A stretch of DNA of 30,546 nucleotides from a virus. The stretch is taken from IMG/VR virus record IMGVR_UViG_3300036719_000772, positions 1 through 30,546 of that record. One strand, 5' to 3'. Below the pieces are notes generated by a model. It was not told the DNA's origin, did not search any database, and worked only from the letters and a program-made list of their open reading frames with translations. The position numbers and the translations under genes were made by a program. Of this stretch, positions 6,208-13,812 are shown in pieces (within the stretch, counting starts at the first letter, position 1; every line of letters starts with the position of its first letter).

Positions 6208-6384
6208 ATGATGAAAAAACGTGGCGTAGGTGCAGCAATTAAAGGTTTTGGTGCAGTATTCTCTGAGACTACCGAGCAGGCTAAAAAACCTGAAAAAGTA
6301 GACGTAAACTTTGAAAATCAAAAAGTTTGCGGCACAGTAGATACACCAAAAGACAAGCGTATTCCTCAACCTACCAGCTTCTGA
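6208..6384 (+). CDS. Small hypothetical protein (58 aa)
   Basis: A short ORF with an AAGGAG ribosome site overlapping the previous stop region, starting ATGATG at 6208 and ending TGA 6382. The product starts MMKKRGVGAAIKGFGAVFSE, then has a charged helix and an end with VCGTVDTPKDKRIPQPTSF. It has one cysteine and no membrane segment. It closes the train of small genes and sits 6 nt before the first neck gene. The good ribosome site and tight packing support it as real; function is unknown. Confidence 0.68.
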   Translation: MMKKRGVGAAIKGFGAVFSETTEQAKKPEKVDVNFENQKVCGTVDTPKDKRIPQPTSF

Positions 6385-6390
6385 TAACTA

Positions 6391-7074
6391 ATGGCCACGT
6401 CAGGTACAACTACCTTTGACCTGGACATTGAGGAGCTGATTACCGAAGCGTACGAACGCTGCGGTATTGAGTCTCGCACAGGTTACGATCTAAGAACAGC
6501 AAGGCGCTCGCTGAACTTGCTGTTTTTGGATTGGGCAAGTCGTGGCTTAAATTTATGGACTATACAAGAACGATCACAGGCTTTAACCGCCAACGTATTC
6601 GAATACAATCTACCCACGGATACAGTAGATGTGTTGTCTGCGGTGGTTCGTTCTCCCCAAAGTCCTGGACAAAACATTGATATTACCCTCAATCGTTTTA
6701 GCCAAGCAGAGTGGCTGCATACTCCTAATAAATCAGGCACTCTAGGTCGTCCAGCGCAGTTTTATTACCAACATACTAATCAGCCAAAGGCATACTTTTT
6801 TCCTTGCCCTGATGACTCACAACCCTATACTTTTGTGTACTACGCTATTCGCAGGATTCAAGATGCGGGTGGTTTTACCAATACTGCAGACGTAAACTTT
6901 AAGTTTTTGCCATGCCTAGTTTCAGGTCTGGCTTATTATGTTTCAATGAAAAAAGCCCCTGATCGTATGGTTCTTCTTAAACAAATCTACGAAGAGGATT
7001 TTAAACGGATTTCTGAGTTTGACAGGGATAGTGCTAGTTATTATGCTGTTCCTGACACACGTCTAAACTACTAA
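6391..7074 (+). CDS. Head-tail adaptor, P22 gp4-like
   Basis: A 227-residue protein. The N-terminal helices (DIEELITEAYERCGIESRTG) and the following pair (LRTARRSLNLLFLDWASRGL) match the helical start of the P22 gp4 / SU10-type neck protein group. A central strand-rich part (FEYNLPTDTVDVLSAVVRS; AYFFPCPDDSQPYTFVYYAI) follows, and a C-terminal helix (LVSGLAYYVSMKKAPDRM) ends the fold. In P22 gp4 binds the portal after DNA packaging and starts tail assembly. Size and neighbours (second adaptor, nozzle) agree. The family is recognised by pattern only. Confidence 0.75.
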   Translation: MATSGTTTFDLDIEELITEAYERCGIESRTGYDLRTARRSLNLLFLDWASRGLNLWTIQERSQALTANVFEYNLPTDTVDVLSAVVRSPQSPGQNIDITLNRFSQAEWLHTPNKSGTLGRPAQFYYQHTNQPKAYFFPCPDDSQPYTFVYYAIRRIQDAGGFTNTADVNFKFLPCLVSGLAYYVSMKKAPDRMVLLKQIYEEDFKRISEFDRDSASYYAVPDTRLNY

Positions 7075-7075
7075 A

Positions 7076-7405
7076 ATGGCTTATGCACAAGGAAGACTTG
7101 CCTGGGGTGCCTGTGATCGTTGCGGACAACGATTCTTCCTTAACGCCTTGCGAAAAGAGTGGCAAGGACTTAAAACATGCCAATATTGCTATGAATCAAA
7201 GCATCCTCAGTTGGAGCCACGCCGTAATGTCTCAGATGCTATTGCATTGCAAGAACCTCGCCCAATTCCTGACGATACGTTTAACGTATATATTGGGGTT
7301 ATTGGAGACAGCGCTATCGGGTCTAACGGCATGGTTCCTGTACCTATTTCTAATCCGACCATTGCAGTAACTTATGCGGGCAACATGAAAGCAACGGGAT
7401 TATGA
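7076..7405 (+). CDS. Zinc-ribbon protein in the neck gene block
   Basis: A 109-residue protein whose N-terminal 40 residues contain two CxxC pairs, CDRC (C13, C16) and CQYC (C35, C38), about 18 residues apart: a four-cysteine zinc ribbon. The rest is a flexible middle followed by a G/V/P-rich end (NPTIAVTYAGNMKATGL). It sits between two adaptor genes: its start is 1 nt after one stop and its stop overlaps the next ATG (ATGA). That tight placement suggests a virion or assembly factor of the neck rather than a transcription factor, though DNA binding cannot be excluded. Confidence 0.72.
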   Translation: MAYAQGRLAWGACDRCGQRFFLNALRKEWQGLKTCQYCYESKHPQLEPRRNVSDAIALQEPRPIPDDTFNVYIGVIGDSAIGSNGMVPVPISNPTIAVTYAGNMKATGL

Positions 7406-8055
7406 ACTACTTAGAACTAAAACAAGCAATCAAGGATTACACCGAAAACTTCGAACAGACGTTTGACGACAATATCCCTGTTTTTGTAAAGCAAGCAGAA
7501 AAGCGCATATATAACACCGTTCAGTTTCCTTCCTTACGCAAGAACGTTACAGGTAACTTAACTTCTGGTAATAAGTATTTATCTACTCCTGGTGACTTCT
7601 TGTCTGTTTATTCTTTGGCTATCGTAGTTAGCGGAGAGTACTACTATTTGATTAACAAAGACGTAAACTATATTAGGGAAGCCTACCCAAACCCTAGTAC
7701 TACTGGTATTCCCAAGGTTTACGCTATCTTTGGGTCACAGCTTACGTTTCCAAATGAGCTGAGCCTTATCCTTGGACCTACCCCAAATAGTGGCTATTTA
7801 GCTGAGTTGCATTATTTCTTTTACCCACAGTCGATTGTGGATGCTAACACTTCTTGGTTGGGCGACAATTTTGACCCTGTATTGCTCTATGGCTCGTTGC
7901 GTGAAGCTTATTTGTTTATGAAAGGCGAGCCTGACTTAATTGCCAACGTAGAGCAAAAATACGCTGAAGCCATTGGACAGGCTAAACGTCTTGGTGACGG
8001 CCTTGAGCGTCAAGATGCTTACCGCTCTGGTCAAGTTAGGGTTCCGGTGACCTAG
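7402..8055 (+). CDS. Neck adaptor protein, SU10-adaptor-like
   Basis: A 217-residue protein beginning MNYLELKQAIKDYTENFEQT, a helix typical of head completion or adaptor proteins, then IPVFVKQAEKRIYNTVQFPS, a strand region with TPGDFLSVYSLAI, and a long C-terminal helix (LREAYLFMKGEPDLIANVEQ) ending in a charged tail. This helix-strand-helix layout resembles the second adaptor of SU10-like podoviruses, which sits under the portal and receives the tail nozzle. Its ATG overlaps the previous TGA. The call rests on pattern and position. Confidence 0.72.
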   Translation: MNYLELKQAIKDYTENFEQTFDDNIPVFVKQAEKRIYNTVQFPSLRKNVTGNLTSGNKYLSTPGDFLSVYSLAIVVSGEYYYLINKDVNYIREAYPNPSTTGIPKVYAIFGSQLTFPNELSLILGPTPNSGYLAELHYFFYPQSIVDANTSWLGDNFDPVLLYGSLREAYLFMKGEPDLIANVEQKYAEAIGQAKRLGDGLERQDAYRSGQVRVPVT

Positions 8056-8056
8056 A

Positions 8057-8479
8057 ATGTTGACACAAACCCTAACCACCTCGTTTAAGCGGGAAATCCT
8101 AGAAGGCGTCCATAATTTTTTGACGGACACTTTTAAGATTGCGCTCTACACTTCCTCTGCTACTCTAGGGCCTAATACGCTTGTTTATACGGCTTTAGGA
8201 GAAGTTACCCCTCAAGGCACCTATGCTGCTGGAGGGCAGGTTTTAACAGGCACTATCTTGAGCACAGGAAGTGGAATCGCTTACGTGACTTTTAATAACT
8301 TAACCTGGACCAGTGTTACCTTTACTGCTCGAGGAGCCCTGATATACAATAGCAGTAAAGGCAATAAATCAGTTGCCGTATACAATTTTGGTACGGATCA
8401 GACTGCGGGAGCATTAGATGTGTTTAACATTACAATGCCCCCAAATACCGCAAACGAAGCAATAATTCGCATTACTTAA
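8057..8479 (+). CDS. Putative small tail/virion protein, beta-rich
   Basis: A 140-residue protein. The N-terminus MLTQTLTTSFKREILEGVHN leads into DTFKIALYTSSATLGPNT and a strand-rich body with TSVTFTARGALIYNSSKGN, a pattern seen in phage tail or fiber-linked proteins. It has no signal peptide or cysteine. It starts 1 nt after the adaptor stop and is followed by a strong ribosome site for the next gene, which looks like a larger protein of similar type. The exact role is unknown. Confidence 0.65.
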   Translation: MLTQTLTTSFKREILEGVHNFLTDTFKIALYTSSATLGPNTLVYTALGEVTPQGTYAAGGQVLTGTILSTGSGIAYVTFNNLTWTSVTFTARGALIYNSSKGNKSVAVYNFGTDQTAGALDVFNITMPPNTANEAIIRIT

Positions 8480-8489
8480 GGAGCTAAAA

Positions 8490-9068
8490 ATGCAAGTTGA
8501 AAAATTAAGCGTTGAGGACAAGGTTTCTAGCACCTTAACCAAGGCGATGAAATCTGGTGATTCTGCCCGTGCTACGGGTAAATATAAGATTGAGTGTGTA
8601 GACGCTCAAGGTAATGTCAAGTGGGTGCTAGAGCCCTCTAATTTGGTTGTAAACGAAGGTTTACAAGATATGAATACCAAGTATTTTACTGGCGTGACCT
8701 ACACCGCTGCTTGGTTCATTGGTTTATACGGCGCTGCTGCGTCTAATAACCCAGTTGCTGGCGATACTGCAGCAGTCCATGCTGGCTTTACCGAGATTGT
8801 TCCTTACAGCAACGCTACCCGCCCTGCTTGTACCTTTGGCACAGCGACTACGGCTGACCCTTCTGTTATCAGTAATTCTGCCTCTCCAGCAGCGTTTAAT
8901 ATCAACGCTACCTCGACTGTAGGCGGTGCGTTTTTAATCAGCAATAACACCAAGGGTGGTTTTACCGGTGTATTGTTCTCAGCTTCTGATTTTGCAGCTC
9001 CTGGAGACCGCACAGTAGCTTCTGGTGATGTTCTAAACGTAACATATACGTTTAGTTTGGATGCGTAA
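8490..9068 (+). CDS. Putative tail/virion protein, beta-rich
   Basis: A 192-residue protein with AAGGAG 6-8 nt before the ATG. The N-terminus is charged (MQVEKLSVEDKVSSTLTKAM); then comes GKYKIECVDAQGNVKWVLEP and NLVVNEGLQDMNTKYFTG. The pattern of an N-terminal GxYxIEC strand and WxxxLYG-like core resembles phage tail accessory proteins. The C-terminal half is G/A/T/S-rich and ends VLNVTYTFSLDA. It stands just before the fiber bank, so a tail base role is likely. No family name can be given with confidence. Confidence 0.65.
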   Translation: MQVEKLSVEDKVSSTLTKAMKSGDSARATGKYKIECVDAQGNVKWVLEPSNLVVNEGLQDMNTKYFTGVTYTAAWFIGLYGAAASNNPVAGDTAAVHAGFTEIVPYSNATRPACTFGTATTADPSVISNSASPAAFNINATSTVGGAFLISNNTKGGFTGVLFSASDFAAPGDRTVASGDVLNVTYTFSLDA

Positions 9069-9078
9069 GGACACGAAT

Positions 9079-9246
9079 ATGTTTAAAAAAGGCGAAGTTG
9101 TAAAGGTAAAAGCAGTTGTTCCAGAAGGCCCAGTAATTGCCCTACGCATGTCGGAAGATGGCGTAGTGTCTTACTTAGTTGAGTGGAATGACGGGGAAAC
9201 AACCCAACAGCGTTGGTTTGAGCAAGATCAGCTCGTAGCGGGCTAA
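9079..9246 (+). CDS. Small SH3-like barrel protein
   Basis: A 55-residue protein from ATG 9079, chosen because AAGGA lies about 7 nt upstream; an in-frame ATG at 9061 overlaps the preceding gene. The sequence (MFKKGEVVKVKAVVPEGPVI ... YLVEWNDGETTQQRWFEQDQ) reads as five short strands, as in SH3-like or KOW/chromo-like barrels. It lies 2 nt before the repeat fiber gene. It may be a small tail-binding or assembly protein; the function is unknown. Confidence 0.68.
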   Translation: MFKKGEVVKVKAVVPEGPVIALRMSEDGVVSYLVEWNDGETTQQRWFEQDQLVAG

Positions 9247-9248
9247 AT

Positions 9249-10343
9249 ATGCCAGACGGCGGCTGGAGCTCAGGCACCTGGGGCGAAGCCGGATGGGGCA
9301 TGTCGGTATATTACCGAGATGCCAATGAAATAGCCGCCGGATCAGACGCCGTATCTGCAGCACAAACCTTTGGGGTAGCTGTTGCGGAGACCGCTACGGC
9401 CACGGATTCCGTATCTGCAGCACAAACCTTTGGTACGGCCGTAAGCGAGTCTGCTGCTGGCTCTGATGCGGTATTGGTGGCTGCAAGCTCGTTTGAGGTG
9501 TCCGTAAGTGAAATAAGTGCAACAACGGACGCATTTAGTGCTACCCAGTTGTTTGCTACCGCTGTCAATGAGACTGCCGTAGCCACGGACAATATTGCTG
9601 CACTGCAAACATTTGCTACCGCTGTCAACGAAAGTGCAGTTGCTACTGAATCCAAATTTGTGGCTGGCAGTAGCTTTAATGCTTCCTTTAGTGATATTGC
9701 CGCTGGGTCGGATGCCGTATCCGCTACCCAAGCTTTTGCCTCGGCAGTCAATGAAACCGCTACCGCTACCGATGCTATCTCCTCGACCCAGGTATTTGGT
9801 ACTGCAGTCAATGAAACCTCAGTAGCCTTGGATTCCGTATCCGCTTCCCAGAACTTTGCCACCGCCGTAAGTGAGTCAGCTTCTGGAGCAGACAACCTTT
9901 TTGCTGGGCAGGTATTTGCCACCGCCGTAAGTGAGTCCGCCGCTGGGGCAGACGCCCTAGACGCTGCTTTTGCTTACTTTGTTGATGTCAGCGAAACAGG
10001 GGTAGCTTCCGATCTTGTAGAAGCGTTACAGAACTTTGTTGCGGCCATAAACGAGTCCCTTACGGCAACAGGCGTAATGGACCCGGCAGGAAGTACCTTC
10101 TATGCTGGGTTTACCGATTCGGGTAAGGCTGCTGTGATAGTTTCAACTCCCTCTAGTATTTTTGTTGCCTCTGTAATAGAATCGTTAACAGCGACAGATT
10201 CAGTTACTGCAAGGCTATTTTGGGAGCCAATTGATGATAACCAAACGATTACGTGGGCTGCTATCAATGATGACCAGCCCGCAAGTTGGACTCAGGTAGA
10301 TGACTCCCAGAACCCTACCTGGACTGAAATAACGACTGTATAA
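9249..10343 (+). CDS. Tail fiber-like protein built of 20-residue tandem repeats
   Basis: A 364-residue protein in three parts. Residues 1-36 carry GGWSSGTWGEAGWG, rich in G and W. Residues 37-320 hold fourteen repeats of 20-21 residues, consensus close to xxQxFATAVxExAxATDxVS, which strongly suggests a long repetitive rod. Residues 325-364 hold three and a half 11-residue repeats (WxxIxDDQxxx). There are no cysteines. Such periodic A/T/S/D-rich proteins are typical fiber shafts, possibly trimeric. It is upstream of three further fiber genes. The shaft role is inferred from periodicity; the receptor-binding tip is not obvious here. Confidence 0.75.
   Translation: MPDGGWSSGTWGEAGWGMSVYYRDANEIAAGSDAVSAAQTFGVAVAETATATDSVSAAQTFGTAVSESAAGSDAVLVAASSFEVSVSEISATTDAFSATQLFATAVNETAVATDNIAALQTFATAVNESAVATESKFVAGSSFNASFSDIAAGSDAVSATQAFASAVNETATATDAISSTQVFGTAVNETSVALDSVSASQNFATAVSESASGADNLFAGQVFATAVSESAAGADALDAAFAYFVDVSETGVASDLVEALQNFVAAINESLTATGVMDPAGSTFYAGFTDSGKAAVIVSTPSSIFVASVIESLTATDSVTARLFWEPIDDNQTITWAAINDDQPASWTQVDDSQNPTWTEITTV
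9357..10208 (+). repeat. Tandem 60-63-bp coding repeats (14 units)
   Basis: Units of 60 bp (four of 63 bp) follow each other without breaks and keep the reading frame. Neighbouring units share long identical runs, for example CCGTATCTGCAGCACAAACC at about 9348 and 9408, and GCCACCGCCGTAAGTGAGTC at about 9858 and 9918. The array may grow or shrink by slippage or recombination, changing fiber length. Confidence 0.85.
10221..10340 (+). repeat. 33-bp coding repeats ending the fiber
   Basis: Three 11-residue units, WEPIDDNQTIT, WAAINDDQPAS and WTQVDDSQNPT, plus a partial WTEITTV, form the fiber C-terminus. They have diverged at the DNA level but keep tryptophan, the D(D)xQ motif and spacing. Confidence 0.7.
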
Positions 10344-10352
10344 GGACTAACT

Positions 10353-11351
10353 ATGCCATCCACCTTTTCACCGCTAAAAATAGAGCTTATTGCTACTGGC
10401 GAGCAGTCGGGAACATGGGGTAATACTACCAATACCAACCTTGGTACGGCCATTGAAGAGGCTATTACAGGTTCTGCAGATGTAGCTTTTTCTAGTGCGG
10501 ATGTTACAGTTACACTAACGGACACAAACGCAGCCCAAACAGCCCGCAATTTACGGCTTAATTTAACAGGTACTTCTGGCGGGGCAAGGAACTTAATCCT
10601 TGGTTCTGGATGTCAGATTGAAAAACTGTATCTTATTAATAATGGATTAGCAGACGCAGTAACAGTCAAGAACACCACAGGTACAGGTATTGCCGTCCCC
10701 GCCGGTACGTCCATGTTTGTGTTTAATAACGGTACAAACGTGGTTGCTGCTGTAACCGCTGTAACTTCCTTAACTAACTCAAGCCTAACTTCTGGTCGTA
10801 TTCCTTATGCCACAACAAATGGGTTGTTAGCAGATTCTGCAAACCTAACTTTTGATAATGCAAACGTAAGACTTGGAGTTGGTACAGCCTCCCCAGCGGT
10901 AACTACTGCTTTGGTTGGCACAGACGCAATTTTAATACCAAAAGGCAACACAGCCGCTCGCCCAACGGGTGTTTCAGGTTATTTGCGATTTAACACTCAA
11001 ACAAACGAATTTGAAGGTCATAATGGCACAGCATGGTCGTCTGTTGGTGGCTCTGCAATTAGCAATGACACATCTACTGCAAGTGACCTTTTTCCAACAT
11101 TTTTAAGTGCAACGACTGGCACAGCAACAAGTATTTTTACATCCAACGCTAAGTTACTCTACAAACCAAGCACAGGAGAGTTTAAGGCTAGTGCAGTAGT
11201 TGCCAGCAACGGTATTTTTGTAAACAGTCAAACAGTAGCTACTAGCTACACCATTGCTGCAGGAAATTCAGGAATGTCTTCTGGTCCCGTCACCGTAGCA
11301 AGCGGACAATCAGTAACCGTCGCCAGCGGAGCTCGCTGGGTAGTTCTATAA
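10353..11351 (+). CDS. Tail fiber protein
   Basis: A 332-residue protein with AAGGA about 8 nt upstream. The N-terminal region (KIELIATGEQSGTWGNTTNT) looks like a conserved attachment domain of environmental phage fibers. A G/T/S/N-rich shaft follows, with the motif RLGVGTASP near residue 175 and a segment YLRFNTQTNEFEGHNGTAWS resembling short-fiber domains. It ends in the strand-rich VTVASGQSVTVASGARWVVL. The GxGTxSP motif is shared with the next three fiber genes, so these genes have probably exchanged parts. No S74 chaperone is present here. Confidence 0.78.
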   Translation: MPSTFSPLKIELIATGEQSGTWGNTTNTNLGTAIEEAITGSADVAFSSADVTVTLTDTNAAQTARNLRLNLTGTSGGARNLILGSGCQIEKLYLINNGLADAVTVKNTTGTGIAVPAGTSMFVFNNGTNVVAAVTAVTSLTNSSLTSGRIPYATTNGLLADSANLTFDNANVRLGVGTASPAVTTALVGTDAILIPKGNTAARPTGVSGYLRFNTQTNEFEGHNGTAWSSVGGSAISNDTSTASDLFPTFLSATTGTATSIFTSNAKLLYKPSTGEFKASAVVASNGIFVNSQTVATSYTIAAGNSGMSSGPVTVASGQSVTVASGARWVVL

Positions 11352-11360
11352 GGAAATAAT

Positions 11361-12614
11361 ATGGCAAGCATAGTCGTAACAGGCGATACATCAGGTGCAA
11401 TAACTATTGCTGCCCCAGCGATAGCAGGGACCAACACCCTAACCTTACCCGCAAGCACAGGAACCCTAGTCGTTACTGGCGGTGCGCAGACTATTGAGTT
11501 TGCAGACGGCTCTGCTGCTGCCCCTTCGATTACAAACTCAGGCGATACCAACACAGGTATTTTCTTCCCAGCAGCCGACACTATTGCCTTTACAGAAGGT
11601 GGTACTGAGTCAATGCGTATTGATTCTAGTGGTAGTTTAGGTATTGGTACATCAACACCTTCAAGTTATGCGTTTGGTTTAGCTATTGATAATGCGAACG
11701 CAACAAATACTGGATATATTATAAATTTATTATCTGGTGGTTCTTCTTGGTTTAAGATTGGTCGTTTAGTTGCGTCATCAACAGCAATTCTGCAAAGTGG
11801 TGCGGATTTAGCATTACAACCTGATAGTGGTAATGTCGGTATTGGTACTAGTAGTCCCGCAACAAAACTACAAGTTGCTGGAACTACAAGAATAGGTGTT
11901 ACTGGCACAAATGGAGAATTACAACTTGCCAGAACATCAGATGGAGCAACAATTAGTACTTTCTTAACTGATGGAACAAGTGGAATAATTAACTCAGCCG
12001 TTAGTACAACTTTTCAAATAAATACCGCAGAAAAGATGCGTATTGACTCTAGTGGTAATGTGTTAGTTGGAAGAACAAATAATCCATCAGTAGTTAAATT
12101 TAATGTGTTTGGTCTTAATGCAATGGATGCTGAAACATCAACAGCTACAGGAACTTGCTATCAAGGAACATACTCAAATACAACAGGTCTTGTTTATTTT
12201 GGAAATTGGGCATATAACGGGTCTAATGTTGGGTCTATTACTTCTACTGGAAGTAACACATCTTATGTAACTTCTTCTGATTACCGATTAAAAGAAAACA
12301 TTACACCAATGACAGGTGCTTTGGCTAAAGTAGCACAACTAAAGCCTGTTACATATAAATGGAAATTAGATGGTTCTGATGGTCAAGGTTTTATTGCCCA
12401 TGAATTAGCAGAAGTAGTGCCTGATGCGGTTACTGGTGAAAAAGATGCAGTAGAAACCTACACAGATGAAGATGGTAATGAGCAAACACGAATCAAACCA
12501 CAAGGCATCGACACTAGCTTCTTAGTAGCTACACTAACAGCCGCTATCCAAGAACTCAAAGCAGTCGTAGATGCACAAGCAGTCCGCATCGCTGAATTAG
12601 AAGGAGCTAAATAA
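11361..12614 (+). CDS. Tail fiber with C-terminal S74 self-cleaving chaperone
   Basis: A 417-residue protein. The first 300 residues form a G/T/S-rich shaft containing TGIFFPAADTIAFTEGG, ESMRIDSSGSLGIGTSTP and GNVGIGTSSP repeats. From Ser306-Asp307 the sequence SDYRLKENITPM starts a typical peptidase S74 intramolecular chaperone: it guides trimer folding and then cuts itself off at the serine. GFIAHELAEVVPDAV and a final helix IQELKAVVDAQAVRIAELEG complete the domain. Its stop overlaps the next ATG (TAATG). The fiber likely binds the host surface. Confidence 0.88.
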   Translation: MASIVVTGDTSGAITIAAPAIAGTNTLTLPASTGTLVVTGGAQTIEFADGSAAAPSITNSGDTNTGIFFPAADTIAFTEGGTESMRIDSSGSLGIGTSTPSSYAFGLAIDNANATNTGYIINLLSGGSSWFKIGRLVASSTAILQSGADLALQPDSGNVGIGTSSPATKLQVAGTTRIGVTGTNGELQLARTSDGATISTFLTDGTSGIINSAVSTTFQINTAEKMRIDSSGNVLVGRTNNPSVVKFNVFGLNAMDAETSTATGTCYQGTYSNTTGLVYFGNWAYNGSNVGSITSTGSNTSYVTSSDYRLKENITPMTGALAKVAQLKPVTYKWKLDGSDGQGFIAHELAEVVPDAVTGEKDAVETYTDEDGNEQTRIKPQGIDTSFLVATLTAAIQELKAVVDAQAVRIAELEGAK

Positions 12615-13513
12615 TGGCTAGTATCGTAAGTGCTGGAACTACCAGCGGCACATCACTAAACCTATCTGCTGATACGTCAGGCGTACTGCAACTCGCCACC
12701 AACGGCACAACCACGGCTGTAACGATTGATACTTCACAGAACGTGGGTATTGGTACTGCTAGTCCTGGAGCAAAAGTTGAAATTAGTGGAACTGCTGCTG
12801 CACAGAATTTAGCGTTACGCATTACAAATACAGCCACAGATGGCTATAGTACGCTACAACTTGGCGGAAGCGGTGATGGTGGTGTATTCCGCAATGGTTC
12901 AGCGCAGTCAGGGTATGCTGGCGCAAGTAGCCTTAACTTAATTACAGTTGGCGCACACGCTATTGGTCTTGCTACTGGAAATACTATAAGAGCAGTTATT
13001 CCTGCCGCAGGTGGAGTTCAAGCCGTTACTTGTGTATCGGTAGGAAATACAACCCCAGCTTCAACTGGTGCAGGCATCACATTCCCAGCAAGCCAATCCG
13101 CTTCATCTGACGCAAACACACTAGATGATTATGAGGAAGGGACTTGGACACCAATAATTACTGGTGCAACAACCGCTGGAACTGGAACTTATACTTTACA
13201 ACTAGGTCGATATACTAAAGTAGGAAGATTAGTTACATTGGAAGTTTATATTCTTTGGACTGCTCATACAGGAACAGGCAATATGCAAATTTCTAATTTG
13301 CCTTTTACAAATGCAGCTAATAACAATTCTGCAGTTTGTTTTGGTTATGTTAGCAATATTGCTTTGACTGCTGGAAATATAATGACTGGCTATACAGGTG
13401 CTGCCTCAACAAATATTGTTTTGTATCAATATCCAACTGGTGGCGGAGCAACAACAGCAGTTCCTATAGATACAGCAGGAGATTTTGTGTTTAGTGTTAC
13501 ATATTCTGTTTAA
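12614..13513 (+). CDS. Tail fiber/receptor-binding protein without S74 domain
   Basis: A 299-residue protein. The N-terminal half is shaft-like, with SLNLSADTSGVLQLATNGTT and NVGIGTASPGAKVEISGT, close to the S74 fibers on either side. From residue 170 comes LDDYEEGTWTPIITG, then TYTLQLGRYTKVGRLVTLEV and MQISNLPFT: a strand-rich C-terminal domain that recurs at the ends of phage fibers and probably holds the receptor-binding tip. It starts within a TAATG overlap. It may be an alternative tip to the S74 fibers. Confidence 0.78.
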   Translation: MASIVSAGTTSGTSLNLSADTSGVLQLATNGTTTAVTIDTSQNVGIGTASPGAKVEISGTAAAQNLALRITNTATDGYSTLQLGGSGDGGVFRNGSAQSGYAGASSLNLITVGAHAIGLATGNTIRAVIPAAGGVQAVTCVSVGNTTPASTGAGITFPASQSASSDANTLDDYEEGTWTPIITGATTAGTGTYTLQLGRYTKVGRLVTLEVYILWTAHTGTGNMQISNLPFTNAANNNSAVCFGYVSNIALTAGNIMTGYTGAASTNIVLYQYPTGGGATTAVPIDTAGDFVFSVTYSV

Positions 13514-13533
13514 CTAGACCAGATTAGTCTAGT
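13513..13533 (+). promoter_or_regulatory. Intergenic 7-bp hairpin
   Basis: ACTAGAC and GTCTAGT pair around a 7-nt loop immediately after a fiber stop codon. No T-tract follows, so it is not a standard terminator. It may stabilise the 3' end or separate translation of the next gene, whose AGGAG site lies just downstream. Confidence 0.35.
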
Positions 13534-13556
13534 CGGATATTTATAGGAGAAACAAA

Positions 13557-13811
13557 ATGGCATTAACTAAAGAAGTAGCAGTCGATCAAATTACAGTAAC
13601 CGAGAACGGCATCGTGCTGTATCGTGAGGCAACGACCATCAAAGAAGACGGTGAGGAAATCAGCAAGAAGTACCACCGTACCTCATTAACCCCAGGACAA
13701 GACCTCGCTGGTCAGCCTGAGAAAGTCGTAGCCATCTGCCAAGTAGCTTGGACGAACGAAGTAATCGCCGCATACGAGGCACAGCAAGAAGCCAATAAGT
13801 TAGGAGCGTAA
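13557..13811 (+). CDS. Small hypothetical protein between fiber genes
   Basis: An 84-residue acidic protein with AGGAG about 9 nt before the ATG. It starts MALTKEVAVDQITVTENGIV with beta-like strands, then a charged turn (EDGEEISKKYHRTSLTPGQD) and a C-terminal helix (AWTNEVIAAYEAQQEANKLG). Small proteins of this kind often accompany phage fiber genes and may act as fiber chaperones or caps, an inference from position. It ends 1 nt before the next fiber start. Confidence 0.68.
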   Translation: MALTKEVAVDQITVTENGIVLYREATTIKEDGEEISKKYHRTSLTPGQDLAGQPEKVVAICQVAWTNEVIAAYEAQQEANKLGA

Positions 13812-13812
13812 T

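Noticed and set aside
8060-8088. Perfect TTGACA box at the start of the gene at 8057
   Set aside because: The region 17-18 nt downstream (GTTTAA/TTTAAG) is a poor -10 box and lies inside the coding sequence.
9311-9922. Long reverse ORF (203 codons) opposite the repeat fiber
   Set aside because: It is produced by the 60-bp periodic codon pattern of the forward gene; it has no ribosome site or independent features.
9357-10208. Regular 60-bp repeats that might be taken for a CRISPR array
   Set aside because: Units are fully coding, contiguous without unique spacers, and diverge gradually, so they are protein repeats.
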